Notes: generated from the sequence alone by a model not told the origin. A DNA stretch of 64,000 nucleotides from Hyphomicrobiales bacterium (GCA_004144595.1 SEEM01000005.1:124001-188000); one strand, 5' to 3'. Positions 28,360 to 37,374 are shown, numbered from the stretch's first letter. A program made the numbers and translations.

Positions 28360-28977
28360 TCAGTGCGCCGCCGTCGCGGCGACATCCTGCTCGACATGGA
28401 TCTCGGCGGCCATGAGCCCCTTCGGCCCAGGCCCGTAGCGCACCAGGACGGTCTGGCCCGGGATAAGCTCGACGAGCCCATAGCGGCGCAGGGTCTCCAT
28501 ATGCACGAAGATATCAGGTGCACCCTCGCCCTTCGAAACGAAGCCGAAGCCGCGCAGGCGGTTGAACCACTTCACCACCATGCGCTCGAGGCCGCTGGTC
28601 GGCGACACCGCGACATTGGTGCGCGCCATCGGCATCTCCGACGGGTGGCGGCCGGACGAGGTGTCGATCGAGAGCACGCGCACTGCCTGACGGCCCCGCG
28701 CCTTCTCGACGGCTTCGAGCACGATGCGAGCCCCTTCGGCTATCGTGTTGAATCCATCGCGCTTCAGGATCGTGACATGGAGCAGCACGTCGGCGCCGCC
28801 CGTTTCCGGAACGACGAAGCCATAGCCCTTGGAGACATCGAACCACTTGACGTAGCCGGTGACCTCGACCGCCACTTCCGAGGCATGATCGCTCGGTCCA
28901 TCGAGCCGCATGACTCGATTGAGTGACTGAATGGGACCCATCGGTGGCCGCCCGCTCTCACCGAATTCGTCGGACAT
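28360..28977 (-). CDS. Double cold-shock-domain protein
   Basis: A 205-residue protein with two CSDs, a layout typical of alphaproteobacteria. CSD1 (about residues 37-105) has [18 protein letters not shown] with the RNP1-like KGYGFV. CSD2 (about 130-195) has [19 protein letters not shown] and [14 protein letters not shown]. It probably binds single-stranded nucleic acid and acts as an RNA chaperone or stress regulator. The ATG at 28977 is preceded by a GGTGAG-like site. Confidence 0.92.
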   Translation of the reverse strand: MSDEFGESGRPPMGPIQSLNRVMRLDGPSDHASEVAVEVTGYVKWFDVSKGYGFVVPETGGADVLLHVTILKRDGFNTIAEGARIVLEAVEKARGRQAVRVLSIDTSSGRHPSEMPMARTNVAVSPTSGLERMVVKWFNRLRGFGFVSKGEGAPDIFVHMETLRRYGLVELIPGQTVLVRYGPGPKGLMAAEIHVEQDVAATAAH

Positions 28978-29124
28978 GTCCCGCTCACCCCCACGCGCAA
29001 CGCTTGATTCGCGCTGTCACGATACCATCGCTGCCGATTCAGGATACAGCCCCCAGAAAACCGTCCACATCATCCGGCTTGTCTTCGGCGACCTGACGAT
29101 CCGGCTGGCGCTGGCATCGCGCGA

Positions 29125-29880
29125 TCAGTGCGGCAGACTTCCCAGCACGACGCCGCTCTCGGCGCGGATCACGAGATCGGCGATCGGGTCGAGCTCGGTC
29201 GGCTCTCGGTTGAGGATCACGAGCTTGGCGCCCTGGCGCTTGGCGACCACCGGCAGGGTCGCCGCCGGATAGACCACGAGTGACGAGCCGACGACGATGA
29301 ACAGGTCGCAGTCCAGCGCCAGCGCCTGCGCCCGCTTCATCGCCTCCTGCGGCATCGCCTGCCCGAAGGAGATCGTCGCCGATTTCACTGGCCCGGCGCA
29401 GATCACGCAGCTCGGCGGCTCGCCGGTCGCCTCGAAAACCGGCCGGATCGCCGCCAGCTCATGCCGCCATCCGCAGGTCAGGCAGGTAGCATAGGTGCCG
29501 TTGCCGTGCAACTCGATCACCTTGTCCGCAGGCACGCCGGACGCCTGATGCAAGCCGTCGATGTTTTGGGTGACGATGGCGGGCGAGCGCCCCTCCGCCA
29601 CCAGCCTAGCCAGCGCCCGATGGCCGCTATTGGGCGCCGCGCCGCGATAATGGTCGTCCATGGTGAACTTGCGGCGCCAGGCCTCGATGCGGACCTCGCG
29701 GCTCTCGACGAAGGCATCATAGGGAATCGGCTTGTTGACCATCCAGGGCGAGCCCGGCGTGCGGAAATCCGGCACGCCGGATTCCGTCGAGATGCCGGCG
29801 CCGGTGAAGCTGACGATGCTGTCCGCCCGATCGAGCAGCGCATGCAGCGCGGCAATCGCATCCTCGGTCTCGTCCTGCAT
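29125..29880 (-). CDS. NAD-dependent protein deacylase, Sir2 family
   Basis: A 251-residue sirtuin. The NAD motif is SFTGAGISTESGVPDFR, TQNIDGLH precedes the catalytic His in ELHGNG, and Zn Cys pairs are in CLTCG and CVICAG. VVGSSLVVYPAATLPVVAKRQG completes the Rossmann fold. It removes acyl groups from lysines and is possibly CobB-like. The frame stays open 53 codons upstream, but MQDETED at 29880 is the homologous start. It is divergent from the aminotransferase gene, 106 bp away. Confidence 0.93.
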   Translation of the reverse strand: MQDETEDAIAALHALLDRADSIVSFTGAGISTESGVPDFRTPGSPWMVNKPIPYDAFVESREVRIEAWRRKFTMDDHYRGAAPNSGHRALARLVAEGRSPAIVTQNIDGLHQASGVPADKVIELHGNGTYATCLTCGWRHELAAIRPVFEATGEPPSCVICAGPVKSATISFGQAMPQEAMKRAQALALDCDLFIVVGSSLVVYPAATLPVVAKRQGAKLVILNREPTELDPIADLVIRAESGVVLGSLPH

Positions 29881-29986
29881 GCACCCGTCCCATCGCTGGA
29901 TTGGAAGTCCTCCAGATATGGAGCGGGTTTGCCGCGCTTCCAAGGCGATTGACGCAAACGTCCGCACGCCGCAAATCAGTCGGATC

Positions 29987-31171
29987 ATGTCGACGACCGC
30001 CGCCGCCTCGCTCAATCCCGATCTCATCGATACCGGCACGCCGCCGATTCCGGAGGCACAAGGCTGGGCGCGCGCCTATGGCGGCGCCCGCGGCCCGCTG
30101 ATCGACCTGTCGCAGGCGGTGCCCGGCGCCCCGCCCCCGGCCGCCCTGCTCGAGAGACTCGCGGCCGCGGCGGCCGAGCCCGGCAGCACGCGCTATGGCG
30201 GCATCACCGGCGACGCCGCCTTGCGCGAGGCCTATGCCGCCGAGATCTCCCGCATCTATGGCGCGGCCGTCAAGCAGGCCGAGGTCGCGATCACCTCGGG
30301 CTGCAATCAGGCCTATATCGTGACGATGATGGCGCTGGCGCGGGCCGGCGACAACGTGTTGCTGCCGACGCCCTGGTATTTCAACCACGAGATGACGCTG
30401 ACCATGCTCGGCGTCGAGCCCCGCCCGCTGCCCTGCGCGCCTGACGCCGGCTTCGTGCCGGACGCAGCGACGGCCGAGGCGCTGATCGACGACCGCACCC
30501 GCGCCATCGTCCTCGTGACGCCGAACAACCCGACCGGTGCGGTCTACCCGCCGGAGACCATCGCCGCCTTCGCCGCGCTTTGCGCAAGGCGCGGCATCTG
30601 GCTCGTGCTGGACGAGACCTATCGCGATTTTCTGCCCGCCAGCGTTGCGAGACCGCATGAAGTCTTCGCCGCAACAAGCTGGCAGGATTCCGTGATCGGT
30701 CTCTACAGCTTCTCGAAGGCCTATGCGATTCCGGGCTGGCGCCTCGGCGCGATCACGGCCGGCGAGCCGGCGCTCGCCCAGATCGGCAAGGTGCTCGACT
30801 GCGTCCAGATCAGCCCGGTCCGGGCCGGCCAGGCCGCCGTGACCTGGGGCATCGACGGCATCCGCGACTGGCGCGAGCAGAACCGTGCCGAGATCAACGC
30901 GCGTGCCGATCTCTTCCGCCGGGCGATGGCGCCGCTGAACGGCTGGCGCGTGCTCTCGGCCGGCGCCTATTTCGCCTATGTCGCCCACCCGTTCGAGGGC
31001 GCGCCGGCGGCCGAGGTGGCGCGCCGCCTCGTCGGGGATTGCGGTGTGCTCACCCTGCCCGGCCCATATTTCGGCCCAGGGCAGGAGAACCACCTGCGCA
31101 TCGCCATCGCCAATGTCGCGGCCGACCGGATCGAAGGGTTGCGCGAGCGGCTGACCGGTTTTTCGCTCTAA
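29987..31171 (+). CDS. Class I/II PLP-dependent aminotransferase
   Basis: A 394-residue fold-type I aminotransferase. The PLP lysine is Lys244 in YSFSKAYAIPGWRLGAI, and TPNNPTGAVYPPE and VLDETYRDF supply the Asn and Asp/Tyr cofactor contacts. RIAIANV near the C-terminus has the carboxylate-binding Arg. Substrate is not clear; aspartate/aromatic-type enzymes are the nearest look. The start at 29987 gives a normal family N-terminus. Confidence 0.88.
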   Translation: MSTTAAASLNPDLIDTGTPPIPEAQGWARAYGGARGPLIDLSQAVPGAPPPAALLERLAAAAAEPGSTRYGGITGDAALREAYAAEISRIYGAAVKQAEVAITSGCNQAYIVTMMALARAGDNVLLPTPWYFNHEMTLTMLGVEPRPLPCAPDAGFVPDAATAEALIDDRTRAIVLVTPNNPTGAVYPPETIAAFAALCARRGIWLVLDETYRDFLPASVARPHEVFAATSWQDSVIGLYSFSKAYAIPGWRLGAITAGEPALAQIGKVLDCVQISPVRAGQAAVTWGIDGIRDWREQNRAEINARADLFRRAMAPLNGWRVLSAGAYFAYVAHPFEGAPAAEVARRLVGDCGVLTLPGPYFGPGQENHLRIAIANVAADRIEGLRERLTGFSL

Positions 31172-31187
31172 GCGGCGACTGGCCTCA

Positions 31188-31280
31188 CCGTCATGCTCGC
31201 CCTTGGGGCGATCATCCACGTCTTGAACACGCCCTCGATCGCTGAAGACGTGGATGGTCGGGACAAGCCCGACCATGACG
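31188..31280. repeat. Family B paired-palindrome repeat, copy 2
   Basis: ccgtcatgctcgcccttggg then gcgatcatccacgtcttgaa on the left; gaagacgtggatggtcggga then caagcccgaccatgacg on the right. It lies between the convergent aminotransferase and DoxX-like genes. Confidence 0.8.
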
Positions 31281-31300
31281 CGAGATGCCATTGACGATTG

Positions 31301-31693
31301 TCAGCGGAACAGCTCCGCGTAGCGATCACGATAGGCCCAGACCAGCATCGAGCCCAGCACCACGAGAATGACCGCGACCGGCAGGCCCTGCGGGTTGATC
31401 GTGGCGTGGAACAGCACGATCACCGCCATCACGGGCGCGATCAGTGCGAGCCCGAAGGCCGGCACGACGTTCGAGATCAGGCTCAGCGCTCCGGTCAGGT
31501 TGATCGCCTTGATGAAGGGCCAGAGGAAGCCTGAATCCTGCAGGGCCGTCTCGAAGACGACGCCGCGCGGGCTGGTCGGCGGGTGGATCAGGTTCGCGCC
31601 GGTGGCGAGCCACCAGAAGCCATCGACGGCGCTGATCAGGAAGATCACCCCGAGCAGGACGCGCGGGACGGTGACGAGGAAGAAGGTCTTCAT
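31301..31693 (-). CDS. DoxX-like small membrane protein
   Basis: A 130-residue protein with four hydrophobic helices, the first being FFLVTVPRVLLGVIFLISAV. The pattern RVLLGVIFLISAVDGFWWL and a PFIKAINLTGALSLIS segment fit the DoxX/YphA superfamily. Role unknown; some members act in redox or thiosulfate metabolism. ATG 31693 was chosen because the six upstream residues are not hydrophobic or conserved-looking. Confidence 0.65.
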   Translation of the reverse strand: MKTFFLVTVPRVLLGVIFLISAVDGFWWLATGANLIHPPTSPRGVVFETALQDSGFLWPFIKAINLTGALSLISNVVPAFGLALIAPVMAVIVLFHATINPQGLPVAVILVVLGSMLVWAYRDRYAELFR

Positions 31694-31788
31694 GGGAATC
31701 CGGGCTGACAAGAGAATGGCCCCGGCAGCGCCGGAGCCATCCTTGGTCGCCTCAGTCGCAAGCCGGGTTCAATCGGCGCGGATAAAAA

Positions 31789-33318
31789 CTACATCGTGGC
31801 GCCGATCTGCCAGGGCACGAACTCAGCGTCGCCGTAACCCATTTCTTCGGATTTGGAGTGCTCGCCGGACGCGATGCGCAGCAGGTAGTCGAAGATCTCC
31901 TGCCCCTTCTGCTCCAGCGTCACGCCGTCGAGGACATCGCCGCAGTTGAGGTCCATGTCGTCGGTCTGTTTCAGATACATCGGCGTGTTGGTGGCGAGCT
32001 TGACCGAAGGCGTCGGCTTGCAGCCATAGGCCGAGCCGCGCCCCGTCGTGAAGGCGAGGATATTGGCGCCGCCTGCGACCTGGCCCGTCGCGGAAACCGG
32101 ATCGTAGCCGGGCGTGTCCATGTAGACGAAGCCCTTGGACGTCACCGGCTCGGCATAGTGATAGACCGCAGCGAGCGTCTTGGTGCCGCCCTTGGCCGCC
32201 GCGCCCAGCGACTTCTCCAGGATGGTGGTCAGGCCGCCCGCCTTGTTGCCCGGCGATGGGTTGTTGTTCATGCTCATCCGGGCGCGTTCGGTATAGTCTT
32301 CCCACCACTTGATGATGCCGACGAGCTTCTCGCCGACCTCGCGCGTCGCGGCGCGACGCGTCAGCAGATGCTCGGCGCCGTAGATCTCGGGCGTTTCGGA
32401 GAGGATCGCCGTGCCGCCATGCTCGACGAGGATATCGACGGCGGCGCCCAAAGCCGGGTTGGCAGTGATGCCGGAATAGCCGTCCGAGCCGCCGCATTGA
32501 AGCGCCAGCATCAGTTCGGAGGCCGGCACCGTCTCGCGGACCGACTTGTTGGCGATCGGCAGCATCACCTTCAGCGCTTCGATGCCGGCAGCGACCGCCT
32601 TCCTCGTGCCGCCGGTTTCCTGGATCGTGAGCGTGCGGAAGACGTCGCTTTCGGTGACGCCATAGGCTTCCTTCATGCGGCTGATCTGGAAGCCCTCGCA
32701 GCCCAGGCCGACAACGAGCACCGCCGCCATATTGGGGTTGCAGGCATAGCCCCAGGTGGTGCGCTTCAGCACCTCGAAGCTCTCGCCGTTATAGTCGATG
32801 CCGCAGCCGGTGCCGTGGGTCAGCGCGATCACGCCGTCGACATTCGGGTAATCGGCCAGCAGCCCGGAGCGCTTCACCTCCTCGGCCATGAAGCGCGCGG
32901 CCGAGGCCGAGCAGTTCACCGAGGTCAGGATGCCCACGTAATTGCGCGTGCCGGCCTTGCCGTTCGCACGGCGGAACCCCTCGAACGTCGCCTGCTGCTC
33001 CACGGGCAGCACGAATTCGGGCCTGGCCTCCTCCGCGAAGGCGTAATCGCGGTCGAAGGCATGGAAGCCGGTGTTGTGCTCATGGACCCAGTCGCCGGGC
33101 ACGATATCGCTGGTCGCAAACCCGATGATCTGGCCGAACTTGCGGATCGGCTGGTCTTTCGCGATCGGCGCGATCGCCAACTTGTGCCCGCGCGGGATGC
33201 GCTTCAGCGCCTCGACTCCCGCCGCGGTCACGCCGAGATCGACTGGGTCGACGGCGACGACGACATTGTCGGCGGCGTTGAGCTTGAGCGTGCGGGGCGG
33301 CGCGGACTTGTCGAGCAT
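31789..33318 (-). CDS. UxaA-family dehydratase (altronate/galactarate type)
   Basis: A 509-residue enzyme. An N-terminal SAF-like domain (about 1-100, DNVVVAVDPVDLG...HEHNTGFHAF) is fused to a UxaA/GarD catalytic domain with RNYVGILTSVNCSASAARFM, ALTHGTGCGIDYNG, LQCGGSDGYSGITANPALG and FTTGRGSAYGCKPTPSVKLATN. Such enzymes dehydrate aldarate or aldonate sugars (altronate or galactarate) with a metal cofactor. No other hexuronate gene is adjacent, so the substrate is open. A 16-nt motif shared with another gene lies upstream (33395-33410). Confidence 0.88.
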   Translation of the reverse strand: MLDKSAPPRTLKLNAADNVVVAVDPVDLGVTAAGVEALKRIPRGHKLAIAPIAKDQPIRKFGQIIGFATSDIVPGDWVHEHNTGFHAFDRDYAFAEEARPEFVLPVEQQATFEGFRRANGKAGTRNYVGILTSVNCSASAARFMAEEVKRSGLLADYPNVDGVIALTHGTGCGIDYNGESFEVLKRTTWGYACNPNMAAVLVVGLGCEGFQISRMKEAYGVTESDVFRTLTIQETGGTRKAVAAGIEALKVMLPIANKSVRETVPASELMLALQCGGSDGYSGITANPALGAAVDILVEHGGTAILSETPEIYGAEHLLTRRAATREVGEKLVGIIKWWEDYTERARMSMNNNPSPGNKAGGLTTILEKSLGAAAKGGTKTLAAVYHYAEPVTSKGFVYMDTPGYDPVSATGQVAGGANILAFTTGRGSAYGCKPTPSVKLATNTPMYLKQTDDMDLNCGDVLDGVTLEQKGQEIFDYLLRIASGEHSKSEEMGYGDAEFVPWQIGATM

Positions 33319-33394
33319 GGCGGAAACCGGAACCTCTCGGCGCCGCGACGGCAGCGCACGTCCCCTAGAGATGCGCCCGATTCACGGCGTTTTC

Positions 33395-33410
33395 AATCGT
33401 TTGAGATGGC
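33395..33410 (-). promoter_or_regulatory. 16-nt motif shared with the 47.1-kb SDR upstream region
   Basis: aatcgtttgagatggc, identical to 47121-47136. Here it lies 77 bp upstream of the dehydratase start; there, 28 bp upstream of an SDR start, on the same (minus) gene strand. It could be an operator or a short dispersed repeat. Confidence 0.4.
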
Positions 33411-33586
33411 AGGCCGGATATGCGCCCGTCCGAAGACGGGATCGACAGGCGGAGATCACGAATATGCGAGGCCGATCGCTGCCGGGCGTTTCGACAGGGT
33501 TTGTGGCGGAATTGAGATAGCCGCTCTTCTGACCTTGCGGCATGGTTGCTTCAAGGCTCGGGGCCCTCACTCTTTTCGGAGATTTC

Positions 33587-34366
33587 ATGCTCAAGCGTAT
33601 TCTAGCTTCGGTCGCGTTCACTGCGCTGGCCGGCACCGCCATGGCAGCCGACCTTCCGTCGCGAAAGGGGCCGGTCGCTGTTCCCTATGCCCCGGTGTTC
33701 ACCTGGACGGGCTTCTACATCGGCGCGCATGCCGGCGGGATCTTCTCTGATTCCGATATCGATACGCAGGGCACGGCGGCGAATACGATCGCCAACGTCG
33801 CGTTTTCCCGTCGTCCTGCGAACGTCAGCGCCAACGAAGGCGGCTTCATGGGCGGCGCGCAGATCGGCTACAACTACCAGATGGCCAACTGGGTGTTCGG
33901 CGTCGAAGCCGACCTCTCCTATACCGATCTGAAGAAGCGCATCTCGTTCCTCGGCACCAGCGGAGCGACCTCGAACTTCCAGCAGGAAATGGAATATTTC
34001 GGGACAGTGCGCCTGCGCGCCGGCTATGCTTTCGACCGTCTGCTCGCTTACGCGACAGGCGGCCTCGCCTATGGCGACGCCAGCAACCGCGCGACGTTCT
34101 TCAGCGCAGCCGTTCCTGGTCAGGTCGACTATATCGGTAGCAAAGGCGATACGCGCTTCGGCTGGACTGTCGGCGCAGGCCTCGAATACGCCTTCACCAA
34201 CAACCTCTCGGTCAAGGCAGAGTACCTTTATTACGATCTCGGCAAGCAGTCGGTCCCAGTCGTTCTGACGGCAGCCGGACCGGCCGGCGGGTCCTATGTC
34301 TCGAAGTTCGACAATACCGGACATATCGCCCGCGTGGGTCTCAACTATCGGTTCAGCACCTTCTGA
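33587..34366 (+). CDS. Outer-membrane beta-barrel protein (Omp25/Omp31-like)
   Basis: A 259-residue protein with a Sec signal peptide (MLKRILASVAFTALAGTAMA, cut before ADLPSRK). The mature part has FTWTGFYIGAHAGGIFSD, GGAQIGYNYQMANWVFGVEADLSYTDLKK and alternating strands, and ends in an aromatic residue (GLNYRFSTF), the BAM signal. This is the 8-stranded porin-family barrel common in Rhizobiales. It is monocistronic with a strong terminator. Confidence 0.93.
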   Translation: MLKRILASVAFTALAGTAMAADLPSRKGPVAVPYAPVFTWTGFYIGAHAGGIFSDSDIDTQGTAANTIANVAFSRRPANVSANEGGFMGGAQIGYNYQMANWVFGVEADLSYTDLKKRISFLGTSGATSNFQQEMEYFGTVRLRAGYAFDRLLAYATGGLAYGDASNRATFFSAAVPGQVDYIGSKGDTRFGWTVGAGLEYAFTNNLSVKAEYLYYDLGKQSVPVVLTAAGPAGGSYVSKFDNTGHIARVGLNYRFSTF

Positions 34367-34390
34367 GCGCGTCGACCAGTGAAAGACTTC

Positions 34391-34422
34391 AGCCCGCGGA
34401 ATCGCTTCCGCGGGCTTTTTGT
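34391..34422 (+). terminator. Strong rho-independent terminator
   Basis: Eleven-bp stem agcccgcggaa / ttccgcgggct with a tcgc loop, followed by ttttgttt. It ends the barrel-protein gene. Confidence 0.92.
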
Positions 34423-34615
34423 TTGGGCCGGCTTGTTGACCTGGCCTTCAGGACAGCGGGTTGGCGACGCCATCTATCGACGAACGTCGTGACCGGAAGT
34501 CGTCATGGGGCAGCCTCGCCCGGAGATACCAGCGCATCGGCGGAAAACCGTTCGTTCACTCAACGGTAACCATCCAAGCCGATGTATCGTCTCGGAGTTT
34601 CCCGAGAGATACCCG

Positions 34616-35350
34616 ATGCTGACGCGCCGTTCGTTTACCTTACCAGCCCTCTCCGTCGCGGCGGCGGGCCTCGCTGGCTGCGGCTCGCGCAGCATCGTCG
34701 CCCTGCCCGAGTTCGGCACAAGCCCGAGCGCCCCAAGCCCGAGCGCCCCAAGCCCGCAGGGCCTCGTCACGCGGACCTTGGCGCGGCCGAACTATGCCGA
34801 GGTCTATGCGGAATACCCCGGCGAACGCTTTCCGATCTCGGCCATCGACTATCAGCGGATCGATGCCCGCTACCTGCGCCAGACCGTCGAGTTTCCACGT
34901 GACGAGAAGCCGGGCTCGATCGTGGTCGATCCCGCCGGCTATCATCTCTACTTCGTGGAATCGCCGCGCGTCGCGACGCGCTACGGTGTCGGCGTCGGGC
35001 GCGAGGGCTTCGGCTGGTCCGGCGCCGCCCGGATCAACATGAAGCGCGACTGGGCCGACTGGGTCCCGCCCCCGGAGATGATCGCGCGCGATCCCGCGAT
35101 CCGGGCCCAGCTCGAGCAGACCCCGCGCGGGCTCGGCGTGCGCGGCGGCTCGAAGAGCCCGCTCGGCGCCCGCACGCTCTATCTTTTCGGCGAGGGGCGC
35201 GATCTGGGCTACCGCATCCACGGCACTTTCGAGCCGTACACGGTCGGCACCAACGTCTCTTCCGGCTGCATCCGGATGATCAACCAGGATATCGCCCATC
35301 TCTATGCACGCGTCGCGCTCGGCACCCCCGTGACGGTGCTGCCGGTTTGA
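34616..35350 (+). CDS. L,D-transpeptidase (YkuD), Tat-exported
   Basis: A 244-residue periplasmic enzyme. MLTRRSFTLPALSVAAAGLAGCGS combines a twin-arginine signal with a lipobox-like AGC. A short Ser/Ala/Pro linker is encoded by two copies of a 15-bp repeat (34722-34762 region). The catalytic core is intact: GYRIHGT supplies the His and VSSGCIRM the Cys and Arg. It forms 3-3 crosslinks or attaches proteins to peptidoglycan. It is followed by a diverged paralogue on the same strand. Confidence 0.9.
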   Translation: MLTRRSFTLPALSVAAAGLAGCGSRSIVALPEFGTSPSAPSPSAPSPQGLVTRTLARPNYAEVYAEYPGERFPISAIDYQRIDARYLRQTVEFPRDEKPGSIVVDPAGYHLYFVESPRVATRYGVGVGREGFGWSGAARINMKRDWADWVPPPEMIARDPAIRAQLEQTPRGLGVRGGSKSPLGARTLYLFGEGRDLGYRIHGTFEPYTVGTNVSSGCIRMINQDIAHLYARVALGTPVTVLPV

Positions 35351-35510
35351 GTCCGATATCCCGGCTCCGCCATAGGCCAACCGGCCCGCGCGGAGACAAA
35401 ACCTTGCCAGCCGGACCGAGAAACGGCAATCTCCGCCCGGCTAAGACGTTCAACGACTGTGTGCAGGCATCCGTTTTCGCCCGGCAGCAGGACATGGGAA
35501 ATCCCGGATC

Positions 35511-36212
35511 ATGATCATCGATGGTAGGAATGCCGGCGCCGGCGCGATGGCTTCGCTGGAGCGTCGGTCGGGGCTTGTCGACCGCCGCTCGTTCCTGGTC
35601 GGCTCGGCCGCCGGGCTCGGCGCGCTGGGGCTTGGCGGCTGCGCTGCGACCGACGGCATGAGCCTCGCCGAGGCGCAGCAGATGTATGGGCCAGTGCCCG
35701 ACAAGAAATTTGCGATTCCGGCCGCCGACGTCACCAAGGTCGATCGGAAATACTGGCGCCGCACCGTCCGCTACGAGACCAAGGAAGAGCCGGGCACGAT
35801 CATTGTCGACCCCGCCAATTACTATGTTTATCGCATCGAGGGCGGCGGCAACGCCACCCGCTACGGCGCCAATGTCGGCCGCGACGGCTTCCGCTGGAAC
35901 GGTGACGCCTATGTCGGGCGCAAGTCGGAATGGGCGACCTGGACCCCGCCGCCGGAAATGATCAGGCGCCAGCCCGAAGCGGCCAAATACGCGCGCGGCA
36001 TGCCCGGCGGACTCGAAAACCCGCTCGGCGCCCGCACGCTGCATCTCTACCAGAACGGCAAGTACACGCTCTACACGATCTATGCCTCGAGCGACGAGGA
36101 ATCGATCGGCTCCGGCATCACCAGCGGCTGCGTCGGACTGCTCAGCCAGGACATGATCGATCTCTACGATCAGACGCCGGTTAAGACGAAGGTCGTCGTG
36201 CTCCCGGCCTGA
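35511..36212 (+). CDS. L,D-transpeptidase paralogue with altered active site
   Basis: A 233-residue Tat-signal protein (VDRRSFLVGSAAGLGALGLGGCA). It aligns along its length with the preceding paralogue: TVRYETKEEPGTIIVDPANYYVYRIEGGG, WTPPPEM, NPLGARTLHLYQ. The YkuD His-Gly is replaced (LYTIYAS instead of YRIHGT), and SGCVGLL replaces SGCIRM, so the Cys remains but the Arg is Gly. It may be inactive, or use a different catalytic arrangement. The start is uncertain because the upstream site is weak. Confidence 0.85.
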   Translation: MIIDGRNAGAGAMASLERRSGLVDRRSFLVGSAAGLGALGLGGCAATDGMSLAEAQQMYGPVPDKKFAIPAADVTKVDRKYWRRTVRYETKEEPGTIIVDPANYYVYRIEGGGNATRYGANVGRDGFRWNGDAYVGRKSEWATWTPPPEMIRRQPEAAKYARGMPGGLENPLGARTLHLYQNGKYTLYTIYASSDEESIGSGITSGCVGLLSQDMIDLYDQTPVKTKVVVLPA

Positions 36213-36247
36213 AGCCGGATACCTCGGCCCCATTCGGCTGCATCTGA

Positions 36248-36274
36248 AACCCCGGCCCTCGGCCGGGGTTTTTC
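36248..36274 (+). terminator. Terminator after the second L,D-transpeptidase gene
   Basis: Ten-bp stem aaccccggcc / ggccggggtt, ctc loop, then tttcat. The same stem is reused at 36787-36810. Confidence 0.85.
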
Positions 36275-36305
36275 ATGACAGGCCGGATCGTCTATCCCTG
36301 CCGGC

Positions 36306-36767
36306 ATGACCGAGCTCGTCATTCGCGCAGCGGAGCAGGCCGACCTGCCCGCACTTCAGGACCTCTATCGCCACCTCCTCCCGGAGGATGAGCGCTGTCC
36401 GGACGACAGGGCGGCGGCGATCCTCGACAAGCTCCGGCATTTCGAAGGCAGCGCGATCCTGATCGGCCTCCTCGGCACCGAACTCGTCGCGAGTTGCACC
36501 GTGATCGTCATCCCGAACCTGACGCGCGGCGGCATGCCCTATGCGCTGATCGAGAACGTCGTCACCGACGCCGGCCGGCGCGGTCAGGGCTTGGGCAAGG
36601 CCATTCTCAAAGCCGCGCTCGATCGCGCCTGGGAAGCCGGGTGCTACAAGACCATGCTCATGACCGGTTCGCGAAACCCGGCCACGCTGGGCTTTTACGC
36701 GGCCGCCGGCTTCGAGCAGTCCAAGACCGGGTTTCAGGCGAGACGGCTTCCGGCCCGCACCGAGTGA
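36306..36767 (+). CDS. GNAT family N-acetyltransferase
   Basis: A 153-residue acetyltransferase. The acetyl-CoA site is VVTDAGRRGQGLGKAIL (motif A, R/QxxGxG/A), followed by the C-terminal GSRNPATLGFYAAAGFEQSKTGFQA. Substrate unknown. It is transcribed alone between two similar terminators. Confidence 0.9.
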   Translation: MTELVIRAAEQADLPALQDLYRHLLPEDERCPDDRAAAILDKLRHFEGSAILIGLLGTELVASCTVIVIPNLTRGGMPYALIENVVTDAGRRGQGLGKAILKAALDRAWEAGCYKTMLMTGSRNPATLGFYAAAGFEQSKTGFQARRLPARTE

Positions 36768-36783
36768 GGCGGCGTCCCCAACG

Positions 36784-36810
36784 AAAAACCCCGGCCTCGC
36801 GGCCGGGGTT
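36784..36810 (-). terminator. Terminator of the phasin gene
   Basis: aaccccggcc-tcgc-ggccggggtt, preceded on the plus strand by gaaaa, so a T-run follows the hairpin on the minus strand. The stem is identical to that at 36248. Confidence 0.8.
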
Positions 36811-36865
36811 CGCAAACGCAACTGAACTCACGGAACTCCGGCAGCCTGTCGGCAGCCGGCCGCAA

Positions 36866-37222
36866 TCACGCCTTGGGGGCGACCGGAACGGCCGAAGCGG
36901 CCTTCGCGACGATGCCTTCGAACGGCTTGTAGGCGTCCTTGGCGAGAGCGGTGTAGAGCTCGCCCATCTTGCTCATCTGGGCGACGGCGCCCTCGAACGA
37001 GGTCTTGATGAAGTCGGCCTGGATCTCGAGGGCCTTGTCGAAGGTCTTCACGCCAGCGAGCTTCTCGAGCGTGGCGGTGCCGGCCTCGAAGGACTTCTTG
37101 GCATAGTCGGTGGTCTCGACGGCGATCGCCTGGACGCTCTTCGAGGTGGTGCCGAAAGCCTTCAGGGCGGCGTCGACATTGTCCTTGGAAGCCTTCTGGA
37201 TGGTCTCGAACTGCTGGATCAT
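36866..37222 (-). CDS. Phasin family protein
   Basis: A 118-residue, almost entirely helical and amphipathic protein. The region DNVDAALKAFGTTSKSVQAIAVETTDYAKKSFEAGTATLEKL and KALEIQADFIKTSFEGAVAQMSKMGELY fit the phasin_2 family. Phasins coat polyhydroxyalkanoate granules. No pha biosynthesis gene is in the window. Twin TGC-N3-GCA sites upstream suggest control by PhaR. Has its own terminator. Confidence 0.9.
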   Translation of the reverse strand: MIQQFETIQKASKDNVDAALKAFGTTSKSVQAIAVETTDYAKKSFEAGTATLEKLAGVKTFDKALEIQADFIKTSFEGAVAQMSKMGELYTALAKDAYKPFEGIVAKAASAVPVAPKA

Positions 37223-37333
37223 GGGTCGTCTCCTGGCACTCTTCGGTGCCGCCTTAGGTTATGAGCCGTACAGGCCCGATATATTGCCCCAAGGTCGCGT
37301 GACGTTCGTCACCACCGGGACTGCCCGTATATT

Positions 37334-37374
37334 GTGCATTGCAACATGAATGTCAAGAGAACGCTGCAATGCAC
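37334..37374. promoter_or_regulatory. Twin TGC-N3-GCA inverted repeat upstream of phasin (PhaR-like)
   Basis: gtgcattgca (37334-37343) and tgcaatgcac (37365-37374) are perfect 10-bp complements; each also contains its own TGC-N3-GCA dyad. Centres are about 31 bp apart, near three helical turns. The site lies 112-152 bp upstream of the phasin start. PhaR of Paracoccus and Rhodobacter binds CTGC-N3-GCAG-type sites at phasin genes. A second dyad, gtgacg-tt-cgtcac, is at 37299-37312. Confidence 0.6.

Noticed and set aside
34722-34762. Short tandem repeat (two 15-bp units)
   Set aside because: Explained as a coding Ser/Ala/Pro linker in the L,D-transpeptidase; not a satellite or CRISPR.
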